64,000 bases of DNA from NCBI GenBank assembly GCA_030581615.1, contig JAKTTT010000002.1, positions 858,690 to 922,689 on the forward strand. Direction: 5' to 3'. Positions 32,205-42,683 of the stretch are shown in pieces (position 1 is the stretch's first letter; every line of letters starts with the position of its first letter). Source of the stretch: Alloascoidea africana (Eukaryota; Ascomycota; Alloascoideomycetes; Alloascoideales; Alloascoideaceae). A model generated the notes under the pieces. That model made no database searches and was not told the origin of the DNA. It worked only from the letters and a program-made list of their open reading frames with translations. The position numbers and the translations under genes are program-made.

Positions 32205-33833
32205 ATGTCAGAAAGCAAACGGACTACGCCGCAGATAGAAACAAAAGAAAGGGAGCGGGAATCTGACAGCCCAATACCGCGGGTATCGCGTGTTCGAAAA
32301 GTGCTTAGATACAAGCCTTGGCCATACACGCTCCAGGAACTTCTTACTCCACTCTCATCTCCTCCAATGCACCAGGTCTCCATCTCTCCGGTTCCAAATA
32401 TCAATTTTTACCATACAGAAGATCATCCTTATAACAAAAGAGGGTTTAAATATGTGCCCTGCCACCCAAACCCTCTGTTACCCTCGGTAAAGTATTCAGC
32501 TACAGATTTCGAGCCGTATTTGGCAAGGTCTGATTTGATGGACCGCAGTTCAAATCTGTTTATCGACAAGAGTTATACTGTTATCACAACTGAAAAGGGC
32601 TTCAGATCAACACGCACTAATGTTGGGGTTTCTGAAGGAAAATGGTATATGGAATTTAAGATTGTAAAAAGTAATGCACCTAGTACACGATTGGAGAGCA
32701 TTTTGGCAAATGGCAGCTTGTCGAGCTCTATAACGGGTGTTGAGACTCCAAACGGAAGCGGAAGTCCAAGCATAGGAAACAATACGCCTTTATCACCATC
32801 TCCGGATCCGTCTACGCGATCAAATACCCCGACTTCCCAACGACAACAGAAATTGCATGTACCGGATACAAATTCTCAGTTTCAATCTCGTTCGCGAACA
32901 CATACTCCTACACCAAACCCAGGAGCAACAATCGATGGACACATTAGACTAGGCTATGCTCGTAGAGAAGCGAGTATAGAGGCACCGGTTGGATATGATG
33001 CGTATGGTTATGGAATACGCGATGCAACTGGCCAGAAAGTTCATTTATCACGACCTTCAGATTTCATGGAACCATTTGGCACAGGCGATGTTATTGGACT
33101 ATTGATTTGTCTACCAAGCCTTGAGAAACAGAGAGAGTGGATTCGTTTAAAGAACAGCGATATCAAATTAGAGGATCAAATTGACGTATTCAGAGATAGA
33201 ATCCCAATCACCTATAAAGGAAACATGTACTTTGAACAGATTGAGTATACTCCTTCCAAAGATATGGACCGGTTGATATACCCCATCCCGGAGAACGAGA
33301 TGAAAAAGCAGAAAACAGAAGAAAATGGATCAGCAGCAGGAAGAGCAACAAAAAAGAAATTTACCCCCGAGGTTTTACCTGGTTCTTACATCAAGGTTTA
33401 CAAGAATGGCAGATATATGGGTTGCCCATTCACCGACCTAACAGCATTTTTACCACCTTATTCAAAGCCACTCCCTTCCTTAGCCTCCCTTAATCCCACC
33501 CTTTCAGCAAACAAAAAGGATACATTTGATGACGGATCTCTTGGGTACTATCCTATGGTTAGCTCTTATAGAGGTGGAGTGGCACAGTTTACGCTAGGTC
33601 CAGATTTTGAATGTGTTCCATCCAATACCAAGGAAATGGAGCAGGAACAAGGCGAAGAAGATGATATTCTTGCAGAAGAAGACATAGCATTGGGGTTAAA
33701 AAACGGAACTATCAGGCCGTTTTCTGAAAGATATGATGAACAGATCGCAGAGGATGTAACTTGGGATATTATCACTGAGATTGAATCCACTGAGCTGGAC
33801 AAATTAGAGGAAGCAGGTATATCTTATCCATAA
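32205..33833 (+). CDS. BRE2: COMPASS subunit Bre2/Ash2-like (SPRY domain)
   Basis: A 542-residue protein from ATG 32205; the frame upstream lacks an earlier in-frame ATG. Its SPRY domain begins near YTVITTEKGFRSTRTNVGV and SEGKWYMEFKIVKS. A Ser/Thr/Pro-rich insert of about 75 residues interrupts it, and it resumes at HIRLGYARREASIEAPVGYD, YGYGIRDATGQKVHLSRP and GTGDVIGLLICLP, with a C-terminal GPDFECVP segment. This split SPRY with the RREA-x-x-APVG-DAYGY motif is characteristic of Ash2/Bre2, the COMPASS subunit needed for histone H3 Lys4 methylation. There is an acidic segment near residues 480-500. No zinc finger is visible, as in yeast Bre2 rather than animal Ash2L. Confidence 0.92.
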   Translation: MSESKRTTPQIETKERERESDSPIPRVSRVRKVLRYKPWPYTLQELLTPLSSPPMHQVSISPVPNINFYHTEDHPYNKRGFKYVPCHPNPLLPSVKYSATDFEPYLARSDLMDRSSNLFIDKSYTVITTEKGFRSTRTNVGVSEGKWYMEFKIVKSNAPSTRLESILANGSLSSSITGVETPNGSGSPSIGNNTPLSPSPDPSTRSNTPTSQRQQKLHVPDTNSQFQSRSRTHTPTPNPGATIDGHIRLGYARREASIEAPVGYDAYGYGIRDATGQKVHLSRPSDFMEPFGTGDVIGLLICLPSLEKQREWIRLKNSDIKLEDQIDVFRDRIPITYKGNMYFEQIEYTPSKDMDRLIYPIPENEMKKQKTEENGSAAGRATKKKFTPEVLPGSYIKVYKNGRYMGCPFTDLTAFLPPYSKPLPSLASLNPTLSANKKDTFDDGSLGYYPMVSSYRGGVAQFTLGPDFECVPSNTKEMEQEQGEEDDILAEEDIALGLKNGTIRPFSERYDEQIAEDVTWDIITEIESTELDKLEEAGISYP

Positions 33834-33881
33834 TATGTACTATAACAGGTCAGCGAATAGGGGGAAAAATGAAACGCTTTC

Positions 33882-34787
33882 TTAAGCTCTGTACAATGCA
33901 ATTGCCTCTTCTCCAACGCTATAATGATTGTTATCTGCCCAGTCCGAGTTGCAGTTCTCATTAGGACACGAGCTTCCAAAAGCGGTGAAATGGAGATTTG
34001 CGCATTCTGTATGATATCGTACTTTGCAATTCAGATTTGCACATCTGATTCCAACAGTCACAATTTCCTGGCATCCATTACACTTTCGCAAGATAAACTT
34101 GTCCTTGTCTTCGTCTTCTAACCCTTCCTCGTGCTCCTCAGGATTAGCATTTGCAGAATCCCCGTGTGAATATCTATTCTTCAAGTATTCTCTTAATTCT
34201 CCCATAGAGCGCACAGCAAGACTGTATATTCCACGATCGGAACATTGAAGCCATCCATTGTCAACCAGAATATCCAGAGTTCTCTGTACATCACTCTTTG
34301 GTCTCGCATCCAGATTCAAAGCCTTTGTACCACCAATTGCAAACACTTCATTCCGCGTAACGGTTCCATTTACGTTGATCTCTGAATTTGCACCTGTTCC
34401 AAATATATAATCCAGAATCATTTTAAAGTAAACAATCTCAGTGACACCCAAATCTGTTGCTCGTTGTGTTGGGTCATCACTGATCAGGTTGACGAAAATG
34501 TAATACAAATCCCTTGAGGTTTGGTCCAACACCCGTCTAATCTCGTAGTTTGACCATTTCAAACGCTTGTTTATCTCCTTGACATACTCATCGAGTCTAT
34601 CCTGCTGTTCCATTAAATCCGCACCTTCCAATGGGTCCACTCCTTTTTCACCATCTTCGGTAGAATTGGAGGCCGCGATCAGCTTTGAAAACGTCGAGAG
34701 GGCCATCTGAGAATGGACACATCTCATGGCTATGAGATATTGCACCAGGGCTCTGTGGACATCGGAATACTCCTTGGCGGACGTCAT
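33882..34787 (-). CDS. NSE1: SMC5-SMC6 complex subunit Nse1 (RING-like)
   Basis: A 301-residue protein if the ATG at 34787 is used (MTSAKEYSDVHRALVQYLIA); the frame upstream starts only with TTG. The N-terminal winged-helix region has VHRALVQYLIAMRC and a central EIVYFKMILDYIF segment. The C-terminus carries a variant RING of C4HC3 type, with Cys pairs in CNGC, RCANLNC, HTEC and CPNENC. This order matches Nse1, which binds Nse3 and supports the SUMO/ubiquitin-linked repair functions of the SMC5/6 complex. It converges on BRE2 with only 48 bp between stops. Confidence 0.9.
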   Translation of the reverse strand: MTSAKEYSDVHRALVQYLIAMRCVHSQMALSTFSKLIAASNSTEDGEKGVDPLEGADLMEQQDRLDEYVKEINKRLKWSNYEIRRVLDQTSRDLYYIFVNLISDDPTQRATDLGVTEIVYFKMILDYIFGTGANSEINVNGTVTRNEVFAIGGTKALNLDARPKSDVQRTLDILVDNGWLQCSDRGIYSLAVRSMGELREYLKNRYSHGDSANANPEEHEEGLEDEDKDKFILRKCNGCQEIVTVGIRCANLNCKVRYHTECANLHFTAFGSSCPNENCNSDWADNNHYSVGEEAIALYRA

Positions 34788-35021
34788 AAACAGGTCTTTC
34801 TTCGCATCTGGCGTGTGCAAATAATCGCGTCTCTATCTTTTCATTTTGGCGTTTTACGCGCGGTGGTCATTTGTACCTCCACACACCCTACTCTGGTTTT
34901 TTAACCAACCTCCAGCTCAAAAACACGCTGGCCTGTCAAGATTCAAGTGCTACTTCTAAGCTGCGACAAAGAGCAAAAATAAATAAGCAAGCACAACGTT
35001 GAAAGGCAGACGAGATAGAGC

Positions 35022-36214
35022 ATGGCTTTTTTCAACAGGTATCAGGACCAGAATCCAACAACCTCCAACCTGCAATTTTACCAATCGCAGTATGGGGCCG
35101 GTGGAGGCATAGGCTCAACACCCTCTACATCTGGCATGGGAATAGGAGGAGGATCTGTGGGCGCCGGTAGTGGCAGCAGCGGTACGTTTGGAGCTGGAAT
35201 AGGCGCTCAATCACAACAGCAATCGCATATTCCGCTGGGCAATGAAGGGCGATCTGGAGGTGGCCATGGGGCCGGTGGTTTTGGTGGAGCTAGTATTGGC
35301 GGTGCTGGTGGGATAAGAGGTGCGAATCCCCTTGCTGGAAATATCAATGCGGCCAGGGTTGGCGGTGTTGATCCTCAGTATGGTGGATTTGGAATGGATA
35401 TTGGAGGCAACATTGGGACCGATGCGGATGGTCTTTCCAAAGGCTGGCTGGCAGCTTTTGGAACTAGCGGATATCCTGGAGAACCTCCATTATTGGATGG
35501 TAAGTGTGTTTGGTGCAAATATTTGTTTGCTGAAGTAGCTAATCCGAACTGCTTTTGTTTAATGTTCAGAACTGGGTATCAATTTTCAACACATCAAAGC
35601 TAAAGTAAGTGGTCATTCGATTTGGGAAACAAATATGTTGAAGATGCTAACCAGCCAATTGCTAGACACTGGCGGTTCTTAACCCGATGGGAAGGATAGC
35701 TCCTGATATTATGGCAGACTCCGATATGGCTGGACCGCTGCTTTTTTGTCTTTTATTTGGTACATTTCTGTTATTTGTAAGTTGACTTGATAAGCTCCTT
35801 TTGCGATCAACAGCTTTTTCGCTAACCCCATCATAATAGTCTGGCAAAGTCCATTTTGGATACATCTACGGCGTTGCATTCTTCGGTACAATTTCCCTTC
35901 ATCTTATATTTACACTGATGTCACAACAAAAAATCGAAATAAGTCGTACGGCAAGTGTTATAGGATACTGTATGCTGCCGCTGGTGATTCAGAGCTTTTT
36001 TGGCATATTTATCGCCATGGATAATGCAATCGGATACATAATCTCCGCCCTGGTTATCTTTTGGTGCACCTATTCCGCGTCTGGGTTTTTCGTTGCCGTG
36101 CTTCAGTTAAACAATGTGAGGGTTTTGGTCGCTTACCCTTTGGCTATATTTTACACGATTTTTGCAATCATGACCATTTTTGTGGAGGCTACAGTGTCAA
36201 AGAAAACGAGCTGA
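35022..36214 (+). CDS. YIP1: Golgi/ER vesicle protein Yip1 (four exons)
   Basis: Exons 35022-35499, 35570-35604, 35666-35776 and 35840-36214, with introns of 70, 61 and 63 bp and GTAAGT donors; product 332 residues. The first ~150 residues are Gly/Ser-rich and low complexity (GGASIGGAGGIRGAN). The conserved part starts EPPLLDELGINFQHIKAKTL and VLNPMGRIAPDIMADSDMAG, followed by five predicted membrane segments (PLLFCLLFGTFLLF, GYIYGVAFFGTISLHLIF and others). This is the classical Yip1 pattern. The protein binds Rab GTPases (Ypt1, Ypt31) and acts in ER-to-Golgi transport. The glycine-rich N-terminus is longer than in S. cerevisiae (248 residues). Confidence 0.95.
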
Positions 36215-36742
36215 TAAGATAGACAGCAACTCATCTTAGGAAGAATAAGAAGATTTGGCTTATGAGAAACAATACTGTTCGACGTATGGAGCTGATTCCT
36301 CTTTTTCGTCTAGACAGTGATTGTTTGGTACAATGGGTCTAAAGGGGCTATTTTAGTTTTCACATGCTTTCGGTGTATTTTTCCACTGCCGCCGGGTCTT
36401 TGTGTTGTCTTTTCTTAAAACCAAGAGGCTTGAAAATTTCCATTTACTCGTCCATACATTTATCCATTTTGCTATCTGTTTTTAAGGACGTCGCAGGACG
36501 CCAATTGGGAACCAAATTATTGTATCATACTTCATCTTTCAAATTTATTAATATTAGTTTTTTCTCTCTGACACAGGAAATAGAAGAGAATTGGCGCGGA
36601 AATATTCTATGCCTACAACAGGTTATTTCTAATCGTATGAATTCAGACCACCCAACTATCGTATATACATCAAAACAAAAAGAAACCGGGATAAGATAAA
36701 AGAAAAATAATAACCCCAAAGAATACATATAGTTATAGCAAC
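36215..36742. other. Convergent intergenic region
   Basis: 528 bp between the stops of YIP1 and the MFS gene. No gene or repeat seen. Confidence 0.5.
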
Positions 36743-38674
36743 TCATCTCCCTTGAAAACCGTTATCAGCAAGTAGTGGGGTACTTTCATCTGTAAATCCT
36801 GGATCCGAAGCAACATGAGTGCTTGAATTTGCTCCTTTGCTAAAAGTGAAGGAAGTAGAACGAAGACCTTTCACAGGTGCCGTTTCTGGTTCCGTCTCAA
36901 TAAGCCCAGCCAAATCTTCATTGTCGTCCACAAGTTCAAGATGCTCAGGTTGGAAGAAGAAAGTGGATACCAAGACTGGTACCATTACAGCGATAACAAC
37001 CAAAAAGAACATGTTAGGCCTGGTTTTGACTGTAATTGAATAGACGTAAAGAAACAGAGCAGGCGTGAAAGTAGACACAACACTATTCAAGAGTGCCAAA
37101 GCTCCTTGAAGTTCTCCAATTCTATGTGAAGGTGTGTGCTTTACCAATGCAGTTTGTAAAGCAGGGCTTATTGTACTTCCCAGTGCGGTGAAAATGGTGC
37201 AGGCGATAAACTGGTGACCGTTTGATGCAAGGAAAAGCAGCAGATAACCCACAACTTCAATAGATACGCCCATTCGTATCATTGTCACGTCAATCTTGTC
37301 CAGGTTTGCCGAATCCACTGTGAATATACGATGCAAAAGTTTGAGCATTAAGGGTAGTACCACAAGTAAAATCACAACGCGGCTGGCACCAACAATAGAT
37401 AAAAAGTAGCTTGTGTCCTTTGCCGACCACTTGAACGCATACGAGGTGTAGAGAATTAGAATGTTGCCCAGTCCCATAGCACATCCCATAAAAACAACCT
37501 GAATAACAAGCAGAATAGTCATGTTGACCTTTGCAGTTCCTGTCCTCAGCTTCTTATTATTCCAGAAAAATATACCAAGAGGTTCAATCAGATTGAGCTC
37601 TTTAAGATATTCCTTCCAGGTCATGTGTGGCCTGGGGAGCTTACTCAACCTTCTTGCCCTCTCCCTTCTAAAAGAATGTATACTTTGTGATCTCATTTTA
37701 GCCTTTGGCGTTCTCGACTCCGGGATAACAATTAATAGGAAAACCAAGCGTATAACGAGAAACGTTAGAGCAAAATACATAGCGCCATAAACCGTGCCGG
37801 TGAGTTGAATGACATAACCGCCCGCCATGGGGCCCAAAAACATGCCTAGGAAGAGCACGGCCATCATTCTCCCAAAATACTTGGGCCTGTCTTCGGCACT
37901 AAGACAATCAGCAACGTATGAATTCTGCATGGCGGAGCCAGTAGTTGCCAAACCTTCAATCACAGCACAGATAACTAGGACATAGGGACTCAACTGACGC
38001 TGGATGCCTGTTATAGAGAGAAACGATATAGGACCCAAAATGTCCATTATAGCTGTGTATACCATGATCGGCTTACGACCAATTCTGTCGCTCAGTTTAC
38101 CAAGACGAGGGTTAATGATTATGTTTAAAATTCCCGTAGTCATGGTGTTGATCAGTTGTACTTTTGAAGTGGTTATCTGGATCTGTGGAGAATAGCATAT
38201 TTCCGGGAGTCTATCCTGGTTGCTGTTAAAGTTATCCGATCCATCACCGTCTCCTACCAAGCTGTTCTGGCAGACAAAGCGAATGAGAAGGTTGATCATG
38301 GAAGAGATCATAGCACCCTTTGCCACTGCTCCAAAGGTCTCAACAATGGCCAGCAGTGAGACCCTTGGTCTATAGTACCACACCATATTTCGGTGATCGT
38401 TAAGCATGTCCTGATGGAATGTATCATTTTCATCGTCTGATAGGAACACAGAATCGGATTCTTGTGGTATTTCATCAGTACTGCCTGAGCCTCTGATCTG
38501 GCGAACCTGGACTGTTGGGCTTTTCTTACCGCTCACCGAATCCACAGCGTTGCTGCAGGAGCCACCACTATTGATACTCGAAATAGAATCGTGATGGAGA
38601 ATAGCGGGACCCCTCTCCGCGGAAGCACGGCCAGAGCCAGTACGTTTAGATCTGGCCTTTGAATCCTTTGACAT
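36743..38674 (-). CDS. Major facilitator superfamily transporter, Tet/TCR-like, long acidic N-terminus
   Basis: A 643-residue protein from ATG 38674. About 105 hydrophilic, Ser-rich residues precede the first membrane segment (SLLAIVETFGAVAKGAMISS). The MFS motif A is clear between helices 2 and 3 (GKLSDRIGRKPIMVYTAIMD). YVADCLSAEDRPKYFGRMMA and FLGMFLGPMAGGYV match the DHA1/Tet-type half. A basic central loop (HSFRRERARRLSKLPRPH) separates the two six-helix halves, and the tail is acidic. The layout is like fungal vacuolar or plasma-membrane MFS proteins of the Ycr023c/MFSD14 type; the substrate is unknown. Confidence 0.85.
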   Translation of the reverse strand: MSKDSKARSKRTGSGRASAERGPAILHHDSISSINSGGSCSNAVDSVSGKKSPTVQVRQIRGSGSTDEIPQESDSVFLSDDENDTFHQDMLNDHRNMVWYYRPRVSLLAIVETFGAVAKGAMISSMINLLIRFVCQNSLVGDGDGSDNFNSNQDRLPEICYSPQIQITTSKVQLINTMTTGILNIIINPRLGKLSDRIGRKPIMVYTAIMDILGPISFLSITGIQRQLSPYVLVICAVIEGLATTGSAMQNSYVADCLSAEDRPKYFGRMMAVLFLGMFLGPMAGGYVIQLTGTVYGAMYFALTFLVIRLVFLLIVIPESRTPKAKMRSQSIHSFRRERARRLSKLPRPHMTWKEYLKELNLIEPLGIFFWNNKKLRTGTAKVNMTILLVIQVVFMGCAMGLGNILILYTSYAFKWSAKDTSYFLSIVGASRVVILLVVLPLMLKLLHRIFTVDSANLDKIDVTMIRMGVSIEVVGYLLLFLASNGHQFIACTIFTALGSTISPALQTALVKHTPSHRIGELQGALALLNSVVSTFTPALFLYVYSITVKTRPNMFFLVVIAVMVPVLVSTFFFQPEHLELVDDNEDLAGLIETEPETAPVKGLRSTSFTFSKGANSSTHVASDPGFTDESTPLLADNGFQGR

Positions 38675-41129
38675 TGAAGCCGACAAAGATGGTTATCGCT
38701 TCCGATTCTGTTAGAGATAGAGGTCTGGAGACAGCGGAGGAGTGAGCGGGCGAGTGTTTGGGAGCAGCGAGAAAAAAGACGGACAAGAGCAAAAAGTTAG
38801 AGATTCTAGGGCAGCGGCTCAAATCTTATCATGTGCTATTGCATGGTTCACGATCCTTTGAAAACAGGCCGTACGGGTTTAGCTTTGATCACCAATTTCC
38901 GAGCAGCACTTGGGCTTCTAGTGCTCTAGTCACAAATACTGGAGCTGCTGGACGACGTGGTAAAGGTGTGTTTTTGAGATCCGGAAAATCATGGATTTAA
39001 TCCGAAGAGGTTTGAATACAAAAGCAATAGCCAGTTAGCAAACTGCTTGAAAGAGACTAGGGCTTAGGTGTGAGTTTTTGGTCTCACGCGCTAAAATAGC
39101 CTCCCCAGGGTAGTTTACGATAAGAGGTTATCTAATTAAAAATGAACGATTTACATGGGTTTATTGCTGTTTAACATGATAAGCATACAGAGGGAAAAGC
39201 TAATACCGATTGCTATGGATTGCGAATCCTGTCCCTGTACTAGGATCATCTGGTCTACAAACAGGATAAGAATCCACAGAATGGCGGATAATCCAGTATA
39301 TTTTACCTTCGCATCGCTCCGAGACACTGTTCCAATTGTGGAAGGTGGAGTTGTAACACAGAAACCTATTGTGTTTTGTTCAAGCATTGTTTTGCCCAAG
39401 GCCCTTCTTCCTTGTCAAGCGGCGCTTGCTTTTGATCTGAAGCAGAATTATTATCTGTTCATTCCACTTGGCCACCCACTGCCTGGGTCTAACCATTGGA
39501 CCATCAGCTTGGTCATGCACCATCTTTAAAATGTTGGTTTGGTTAAGGGGAACGAGCTGATAATTCGCCGTATTCTTACTAGTAGAATATAAAATATGAC
39601 CATGGTTAATGTTTGATTCAGTGAATTGGGAATTGTAGAGCTAAGTGATCTGAGCGAGACTGAGGGTCAGAGCGTTACCCGACACAGTCTATTATGCCTG
39701 GGAAGCCTGATCCAAAATCTGATCTAGATCTAGAAACAAGGTGCCTGGTTGAAAGAGCTTGAGACAGGAAATGGGCTTTAGAACTCAAAACTTGGGAAGA
39801 AAAGGCGATGGCCTTATGAAGGGTCCAACTCGAGGATTCAACGCCACAGGTAGATGAGAGCGATGCAGATAACCAAGCCCACAACTAGGCGAATTCCTCT
39901 TTGAACACTGATGAAATGATGAAAAAAATCAAATATGATTGAAATACGAGACATGCGCACGTATCACCTTCTATTTGTGTCATGGTCGTCAATTGACAAT
40001 TGTACAAAAACATGAAAAAGTTCGAACCACCGGGGATCTGAAGGTATTTCTCCCGCCTAGGGCTTGAACGCCCTTAGGCCACAGCAGAAATACATATTCT
40101 TTCTACCATCACTTGATATCCAGAATAAGCTGGATGTATGTACGAACTAATCCCTTATGCTTTTAAATTCGGTAATGTGGTATCAAGAGTAATCGCACGT
40201 CCAAGTTTGGCTGGCTTGCTCGGGTGGCTCTATTCAACTAAGTTAGCGATAAGATTTAGTGTAGATTACTGCCCCCTCAAATCCTTCTCGCCTATGGAGG
40301 GACTAAATGCCCAGCTATGGCAACAGCCTGGCGATGAGAGGCGCATTCCGGACTCCGTAGAAGCCTTCGTGTCCATCCCATTTTCACGCTCAGGAGACAG
40401 TTCCAATGTCTTTCACTTTCGCAAAGACGCAGGTTTGCCGAGGAGCCCAGATGCGCTTTCGAGCGTGTCGATTGGCCCACGGGCGACCAGGGCAGGGTAA
40501 GGCCGAACTTCGGAGACGGGCTGCAGTATCTCTCATGCAGCGAACATCGCATGCTTGTGAGGATGGCGATGGCGGGAAGCATAAGAACGGCCGAGCATGA
40601 GACGAAACGAGAGCAAATACCGCTCTGGCTGTGTCTGGAAGCGAGCAGGAAGCGAGCAGGAAGCGATCTGTGAGAGAGCAGAGGCTCCAAAGCGGCAAGC
40701 GGGCTCCTTCAAAACCACTTTTATCTATCGATCGAAATCGGATTGCGGCGGCTGAAATGCCCCCCGCTCCCCACTTTCCTTTTCGGTGTGCACTCGTCAC
40801 CTGAGCTACTGGCCATCGCTTTTTCTGCTGATAGCATTGTGGATGTTTCTCTTTTTATTTATTTTTGACTTTTTAGTTTTTTCTCTTTTTTCTTTTTTTT
40901 TTGGGCTTCTGCCAGGTCGTGGTGTGTCGGAATTTCTCATAAGCTCATCCTATTTTATTGAGGACACAAAGTACTGATGCATATAAAAAACACTTTTGCT
41001 GCCATTTTCTTTCCCTTCTTTCCTCAACTTCTGTTCCGCTCCACCTCTTCCTCTTCTGAATGATTCAACAGTCATAGTTTGTGGCATTCGTTCCGAAACG
41101 CCTAGATCTAGGAGAATAATATAGTGAAC
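38675..41129. other. 2.4-kb intergenic region
   Basis: No confident gene. A minus-strand 82-codon ORF at 39151-39399 ends in two hydrophobic stretches but begins with a TTG and lacks a clear first exon. The 40270-40760 part is GC-richer than its surroundings, with ORFs in several frames on both strands, and carries an AAGCGAGCAGG tandem repeat near 40638-40665. A hairpin at 40044-40093 is described under findings. The right end is presumably the promoter of the first F-box gene. Confidence 0.45.
40044..40093. repeat. Nested inverted repeat (hairpin)
   Basis: The outer arms GTATTTCT and AGAAATAC pair perfectly at the two ends of 50 bases. Inside, CCTAGGGC and GCCCTTAGG form a second stem. Read on the minus strand, it includes an A-box-like TGGCCTAAGGG; a B-box-like GGTTCGAAC and a T5 run lie just beyond. 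It does not fold as a standard tRNA. Confidence 0.5.
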
Positions 41130-42683
41130 ATGACAGTCGCTCTGCCTGACCTTCCAGATGATGTGCTTGAGCACATCATCCAGCATCTCAACATTGTTGA
41201 TTTCTACACCCTTAGCCGCTGTTGTAAGAAACTGACCCATCTTTCCAGCCCTGAATATCGGTATAGCCATAGCCTTATACGAGACTCTTTAAGACGAGAA
41301 GACCCTTTTATTGAAAGGCATAATGGTGAAACATGGCACAATGTCGCAAGCGCATTTAGGAAAACCTCTGCAAATGTGAATACCAGTATCGACATTTCGG
41401 ATCTGAGTCTCTACACCGAACCTACACCAGAAGAGTGGATTAAAAATCGATTGCCTTCAGCTCCTGGCCACAAGATAGTGGATAATTTGTACCTTACCCG
41501 TTATGGACGGCTAATGATTGATAAATCTTTCAACACCGATGTATGTCTTTTGTCAAATAAACCCAAAGAGATGATACTATATCACTTCAACAGTGCAGAA
41601 AAAACAGTGCACAAAAAGGACAAAGAGAGCCTACTCGAAATGGTGCCATTCGCAGACACTATCAGAAATATCACTGATGAAAGTGTGCAGGCCCTCACTG
41701 CAAACAATACAGGCATGGTCATCACCTATGACAGTTACTATCTTGACTACTCAACCCCAATGTCTCTAAGCAGTCTAACCTCCATCATATCTCCTTCGCA
41801 TCACTGGAGATTTGACCCTCCTTGTGTCTATGAGAATATGAACATTTCATTTGGAATAAAAGGGGATGTGGTGTATCTGTTGAGCGAAGCCTTGACTAGT
41901 GATAATATTTATCTGACTGCATATATCCGAGGGGAAAACTTGAAAGAGCCCTCAGCAATACTTTGGAGAACCACTTTTTACCCTAAATCCAAAATTTGTC
42001 CTTCAAGCATGTCTGTTCACGATGGTTATATTCTAGTCACTATAGATTCTGGAAGAGACCTTAGTATGGAAGAAGATAAAAAATGTCAACTCATCTTTGT
42101 CTTTGATGTTGAAACTGGCGAATTTATTGGCACAAGCAAAAATGAGCTTGAGTGCTCAAACTATAGGGTTATAGGACCAAATGTGTTTTGCGATCATTTG
42201 AAAGAGTACTTTAGTGGAAATGGTGTCAACGGAAGTTATCGATTGCTCTCAAAATCCTTGGTTGATTTATTAAGAGAGTTGGACACTACTACATTTAAAA
42301 GTTTGTTGGTGACTGAGACTTTTACTGAATCTGTTACCTCTCCTTGTGGGCTTGCCTTTTTCAACAAGTTACTCCCCGCATCTTGCTCGAAGCCATGGAA
42401 GGTGGTTGTTGAACTACGTGAGAATCCAGATAAGAATGTTCTTAACGGTCACATATCCTGGTCACATAGTGGGAAATATTTAACTGTTTACAGATCTGTG
42501 AGCAATACTGCAGCCTCGTCTACATTTGAAGCCTCAGGATTTGATTACCTATTTCTTTACAACATTGAGACTGGAGAAAAGCACTTTTACAAAAATTGTA
42601 GCTTTGAATCTCCAAAATACCTCTTAATTGACGACGCGCTTCGAGTTTATTCTCTTGACGATAGCTATGTTCAGTCACTCTAG
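41130..42683 (+). CDS. F-box protein with conserved C-terminal region, paralog 1
   Basis: A 517-residue protein from ATG 41130. An F-box of about 40 residues is at the N-terminus (LPDLPDDVLEHIIQHLNIVD, then FYTLSRCCKKLTHL). The remaining ~460 residues share ordered blocks with the protein at 46327-48069: DISDLSLYTEPTPEEW, LSSLTSIISPSHHWRFDPPC, LIFVFDVETGEFIGT, RVIGPNVFCDHLKE, PWKVVVELRE, LTVYRSVSN and DYLFLYNIETGEKHFYK. The repeated strand-like YLF-YNIETGE phrases suggest a beta-propeller-like fold, but no known repeat is recognised. F-box proteins usually link substrates to SCF ubiquitin ligases through Skp1, so the C-terminal region would be the substrate side. The upstream frame has only a GTG, so ATG 41130 is preferred. 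Confidence 0.75.
   Translation: MTVALPDLPDDVLEHIIQHLNIVDFYTLSRCCKKLTHLSSPEYRYSHSLIRDSLRREDPFIERHNGETWHNVASAFRKTSANVNTSIDISDLSLYTEPTPEEWIKNRLPSAPGHKIVDNLYLTRYGRLMIDKSFNTDVCLLSNKPKEMILYHFNSAEKTVHKKDKESLLEMVPFADTIRNITDESVQALTANNTGMVITYDSYYLDYSTPMSLSSLTSIISPSHHWRFDPPCVYENMNISFGIKGDVVYLLSEALTSDNIYLTAYIRGENLKEPSAILWRTTFYPKSKICPSSMSVHDGYILVTIDSGRDLSMEEDKKCQLIFVFDVETGEFIGTSKNELECSNYRVIGPNVFCDHLKEYFSGNGVNGSYRLLSKSLVDLLRELDTTTFKSLLVTETFTESVTSPCGLAFFNKLLPASCSKPWKVVVELRENPDKNVLNGHISWSHSGKYLTVYRSVSNTAASSTFEASGFDYLFLYNIETGEKHFYKNCSFESPKYLLIDDALRVYSLDDSYVQSL

Noticed and set aside
39151-39399. Minus-strand 82-codon ORF with two hydrophobic stretches, loosely like the C-terminus of the ER protein Asterix
   Set aside because: Starts with TTG; I could not find an upstream exon with the expected first membrane segment, and the resemblance is weak.
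40138-40800. Several overlapping ORFs of 60-136 codons on both strands
   Set aside because: They arise from a GC-richer patch with few stop codons; none starts with ATG in good context together with recognisable motifs.
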